Positions 5,186 to 6,963 of a DNA stretch of 6,963 nucleotides are shown here, in pieces; positions within the stretch are counted from its first letter, which is position 1, and the number at the start of each line of letters is the position of its first letter. Under the pieces are notes generated by a model. That model was not told the DNA's origin and made no database searches. It worked only from the letters and a program-made list of their open reading frames with translations. The translations under genes were made by a program, and so were the position numbers. Origin of the DNA: Acidobacteriaceae bacterium (GTDB lineage: Bacteria; Acidobacteriota; Terriglobia; Terriglobales; Acidobacteriaceae); NCBI GenBank assembly GCA_027364815.1, contig DAHXOQ010000149.1, positions 1 through 6,963 of the forward strand, read 5' to 3'.

Positions 5186-6211
5186 ATGACACACACTCCC
5201 CAGGTCGAAGTAGAAATTCCAAAGTTGATGGATAGTCATGGGCGGCAAATTCATGATCTGCGCGTCTCAGTGACGGACCGGTGCAATTACAAGTGCGTCT
5301 ATTGCAGGTCGGGCGAATCAGGTGCGCTGTATTCGGAGTTGGAAATTGGTCAGTATTTGCGGCTGATTCGGCTCTTTATTTCGTTGGGGATTCAGAAAGT
5401 GCGGCTGACAGGCGGCGAGCCACTGCTACGACCGGGGTTGCTGGAGCTCGTGGAGGAGTTGGCGCGATTGAGGACTCCTGGGGGGGGGAAGCTCGACCTG
5501 GCGGTTACGACGAACGGTCATCTGCTACCGAAGCTCGCTGCGCCGCTCAAGGCCGCAGGGCTTGGCCGCTTGACAGTGAGCATGGATGCCGTGGACGAGA
5601 TTGTCTTTGAAGAGATCACGAGGATTCCGGGAAGCTTCAAGACGGTGCTTGCAGGGATTCGCGCGGCGAAGGCTGCAGGATTCACGTCGATAAAAATTAA
5701 TTGCGTCCTCATGCGCGGATTTAACGATGGGCAGATTGAAGGCTTTGCAAAATTTGCGCGCGACGAAGAAGTGGTGGTGCGCTTCATTGAATTCATGCCG
5801 CTAGAAGAGGGCCGACTGTGGAAGCCGGAGACGGTGATTCCATTGCCTGAACTGGTTGAACGCATTTCGCGCGTGATGCCGCTGTTGCCCATTGCGGCGA
5901 GAGATGTAAGTGAGACGGCGCGGCGGTACACCTTTGCCGATGGTGTGGGCGAAATTGGAATTATTGCGCCGGTGAGCCAGGCTTTTTGCGGAGCGTGCAG
6001 CCGGATTCGATTGACTTCAGATGGTAAGATTCGCACGTGCCTATTCTCACAATCGGAGTACGATCTTTACGCACGGATGCGAATGGGCGAATCCGACGAG
6101 GATCTGAGCGCGTACATTGTTGCAGCGGTGCTGGGCAAAGAGGCGCGGCATCATATTGGCGAGCCGGGATTCTTGAAACCTTCGAGATCCATGGTGCATA
6201 TTGGTGGATGA
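5186..6211 (+). CDS. moaA: GTP 3',8-cyclase MoaA (molybdenum cofactor biosynthesis, step 1)
   Basis: MoaA is a cytosolic radical-SAM enzyme that rearranges GTP to 3',8-cyclo-7,8-dihydro-GTP, which MoaC turns into cyclic pyranopterin monophosphate. The 341-residue product carries all the hallmarks. C33, C37 and C40 (DRCNYKCVYC) hold the N-terminal [4Fe-4S] cluster that binds SAM. TGGEPLLR lies at 75-82, TTNG at 108-111 and RFIEFMPL at 199-206. C268, C271 and C285 (FCGACSRIR, then TCLF) hold the second cluster, with the usual Cx2Cx13C spacing. The protein ends in the double glycine conserved in MoaA. Length is close to the usual 325-340. ATG 5186 has no clear Shine-Dalgarno. ATG 5228 (MDSHGRQIHDLRVSVTDRC) is a possible later start, nearer to where many MoaA proteins begin. 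No other moa genes are present here. A nine-G run lies in the gene. Confidence 0.95.
   Translation: MTHTPQVEVEIPKLMDSHGRQIHDLRVSVTDRCNYKCVYCRSGESGALYSELEIGQYLRLIRLFISLGIQKVRLTGGEPLLRPGLLELVEELARLRTPGGGKLDLAVTTNGHLLPKLAAPLKAAGLGRLTVSMDAVDEIVFEEITRIPGSFKTVLAGIRAAKAAGFTSIKINCVLMRGFNDGQIEGFAKFARDEEVVVRFIEFMPLEEGRLWKPETVIPLPELVERISRVMPLLPIAARDVSETARRYTFADGVGEIGIIAPVSQAFCGACSRIRLTSDGKIRTCLFSQSEYDLYARMRMGESDEDLSAYIVAAVLGKEARHHIGEPGFLKPSRSMVHIGG
5480..5488 (+). repeat. Nine-G homopolymer run inside moaA
   Basis: Nine consecutive G encode most of the Pro-Gly-Gly-Gly turn at MoaA residues 98-101, between the TGGEP region and the TTNG strand. A one-base slip here would destroy the frame before the C-terminal cluster. 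It is the longest G run in the window. Confidence 0.95.
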
Positions 6212-6218
6212 TTGGAAT

Positions 6219-6289
6219 TGGGTAGTGATACCCACTCTGGCACTATTGATGAATAGATTACGCAGAGTGAATTATTGTGGGAGAATAAT
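6219..6289 (+). repeat. Cluster of inverted repeats between moaA and the GGDEF gene
   Basis: Four dyads fall within 71 bp. TGGGTA/TACCCA (6219-6224 and 6229-6234) has a 4-nt loop. CACTCTG/CAGAGTG (6233-6239 and 6263-6269) encloses CTATT/AATAG (6243-6247 and 6252-6256, loop GATG). ATTATT/AATAAT (6271-6276 and 6284-6289) has a 7-nt loop. None is followed by a T-tract, so they do not look like a terminator. The first two overlap by two bases and could compete. They might form a leader structure ahead of the GGDEF gene, or be chance in an AT-richer gap. Confidence 0.45.
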
Positions 6290-6329
6290 CAGAAGCTCGA
6301 ATAAAGTAAGATTGCGCGGCTGAAGATTG

Positions 6330-6963
6330 ATGATTAAAACGAAAGAACGATCCAGCATCCCGCTTGAAGACCTTCTGGTCTTTCACAAAGTTGCGCGTTC
6401 GCTTGGGTCGAGCATGGATCTGGACTCTATACTGCGCACTATTCTCTCTCACATGGAAGCGTACATAGAAACGGATCTTTGGACGCTGCTGATGTTAGAC
6501 CGCGAGAAGAATGAAATTTACTGCGCAATTGCGAGCAACTCCGGGGCCAATTGGTCGACGCTCAGGCTGAGCCCCAGCGAAGGTGTTGCGGGGTGGGTGC
6601 TGAAAAATAGCCAGACGATAATAATTCCTGAGGCGGATGCGAGTACGGCGAACGCATCGCCAGATCTGCGCATGATCAGCAACGCACCTTCTGAATTTAA
6701 ACTTCGCTCCGTGATGGCGATGCCGCTGGTGGGCCGCGATGAGTCGGTGGGCGTGATTTTGCTGATTAATCCGAGGACCGACAAGCTCAACGACGCGACG
6801 ATTGCGCTACTGCATATTCTTTCGGATTACGCGGCGATTGCGATTGAGAACGCGCAGGATTTGAAGCGCATTCATCAGCTCTCTATCACGGACGACGTGA
6901 GCGGTCTCTTCAATGCGCGGCATCTTTACGCGACACTGCAAAAAGTTTTTGACGAATCAATGA
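6330..6963 (+). CDS. GAF-domain diguanylate cyclase (GAF-GGDEF), 5' part only, cut by the right window edge
   Basis: Translation from ATG 6330 stays open for 211 codons to the window end. Residues about 15-175 form a GAF domain: LLVFHKVARSLGSSMDLDSI at the start, LSPSEGVAGWVLKN in the middle, and RSVMAMPLVGRDESVGVILL before the closing helix. A coupling helix (AAIAIENAQDLKRIHQLS) then leads into ITDDVSGLFNARHLY, the characteristic opening of a GGDEF domain (usual form TDxLTGLxNRR). The catalytic GG(D/E)EF loop lies past the edge, so activity cannot be judged. The family makes the second messenger cyclic di-GMP from GTP, with GAF as a small-molecule or redox sensor. There is no signal peptide or membrane helix, so it should be cytosolic. 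An in-frame TGA at 6321 limits the start to 6330, where only a weak GAAG site precedes it. The gene lies 118 bp after moaA. Confidence 0.88.
   Translation, partial: MIKTKERSSIPLEDLLVFHKVARSLGSSMDLDSILRTILSHMEAYIETDLWTLLMLDREKNEIYCAIASNSGANWSTLRLSPSEGVAGWVLKNSQTIIIPEADASTANASPDLRMISNAPSEFKLRSVMAMPLVGRDESVGVILLINPRTDKLNDATIALLHILSDYAAIAIENAQDLKRIHQLSITDDVSGLFNARHLYATLQKVFDESM

Noticed and set aside
5518..6036. Minus-strand open frame of 172 codons inside moaA
   Set aside because: It is antisense to a complete, motif-verified moaA.

Overview
The window reads as ordinary chromosomal DNA from a Gram-negative bacterium. The best guess is Acidobacteriota (Terriglobales/Acidobacteriaceae type). That guess rests on the moderately GC-rich coding sequence, on a very long Pro/Ala/Thr-rich secreted protein whose TonB-C module follows an N-terminal domain style I associate with acidobacterial TonB-family proteins, and on a GAF-GGDEF protein. 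It is inference from protein style, with no rRNA or marker gene in view.

Layout, left to right. Positions 1-303 (+) are the 3' end of an RNA methyltransferase gene of the TrmJ type. The 231 bp that follow (304-534) show no gene and no convincing promoter. A 778-residue exported or membrane-anchored TonB-C-domain protein (535-2871, +) follows and ends at a strong rho-independent terminator (2885-2926). Converging on that terminator are three minus-strand genes: a VOC/glyoxalase-fold protein (4207-3845), a RutE-type nitroreductase/malonic semialdehyde reductase (3747-3157), and a 59-residue very basic small protein (3149-2970) starting only 7 nt after the rutE stop. Diverging from the VOC gene is a 92-residue four-cysteine zinc-ribbon protein (4343-4621, +). 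Next come a 92-residue two-helix membrane protein (4800-5078, +) with its own terminator (5097-5132), a complete MoaA GTP 3',8-cyclase (5186-6211, +), a short intergenic region with several inverted repeats (6219-6289), and the 5' part of a GAF-GGDEF diguanylate cyclase gene (6330 to the right edge, +).

The genes do not form one pathway. moaA (molybdenum cofactor step 1) has no moaC/D/E neighbours here, rutE has no other rut genes beside it, and the TonB-like gene has no exbB/exbD. Most units look like one- to three-gene transcripts separated by terminators. I found no CRISPR array, tRNA or rRNA gene, transposase, attachment site or defence system, and nothing I would call a new system. The points most worth following up are the odd architecture of the TonB-C protein, the two small uncharacterised genes (59-residue basic protein and 92-residue zinc ribbon), a nine-G run inside moaA, and the inverted-repeat cluster before the GGDEF gene.
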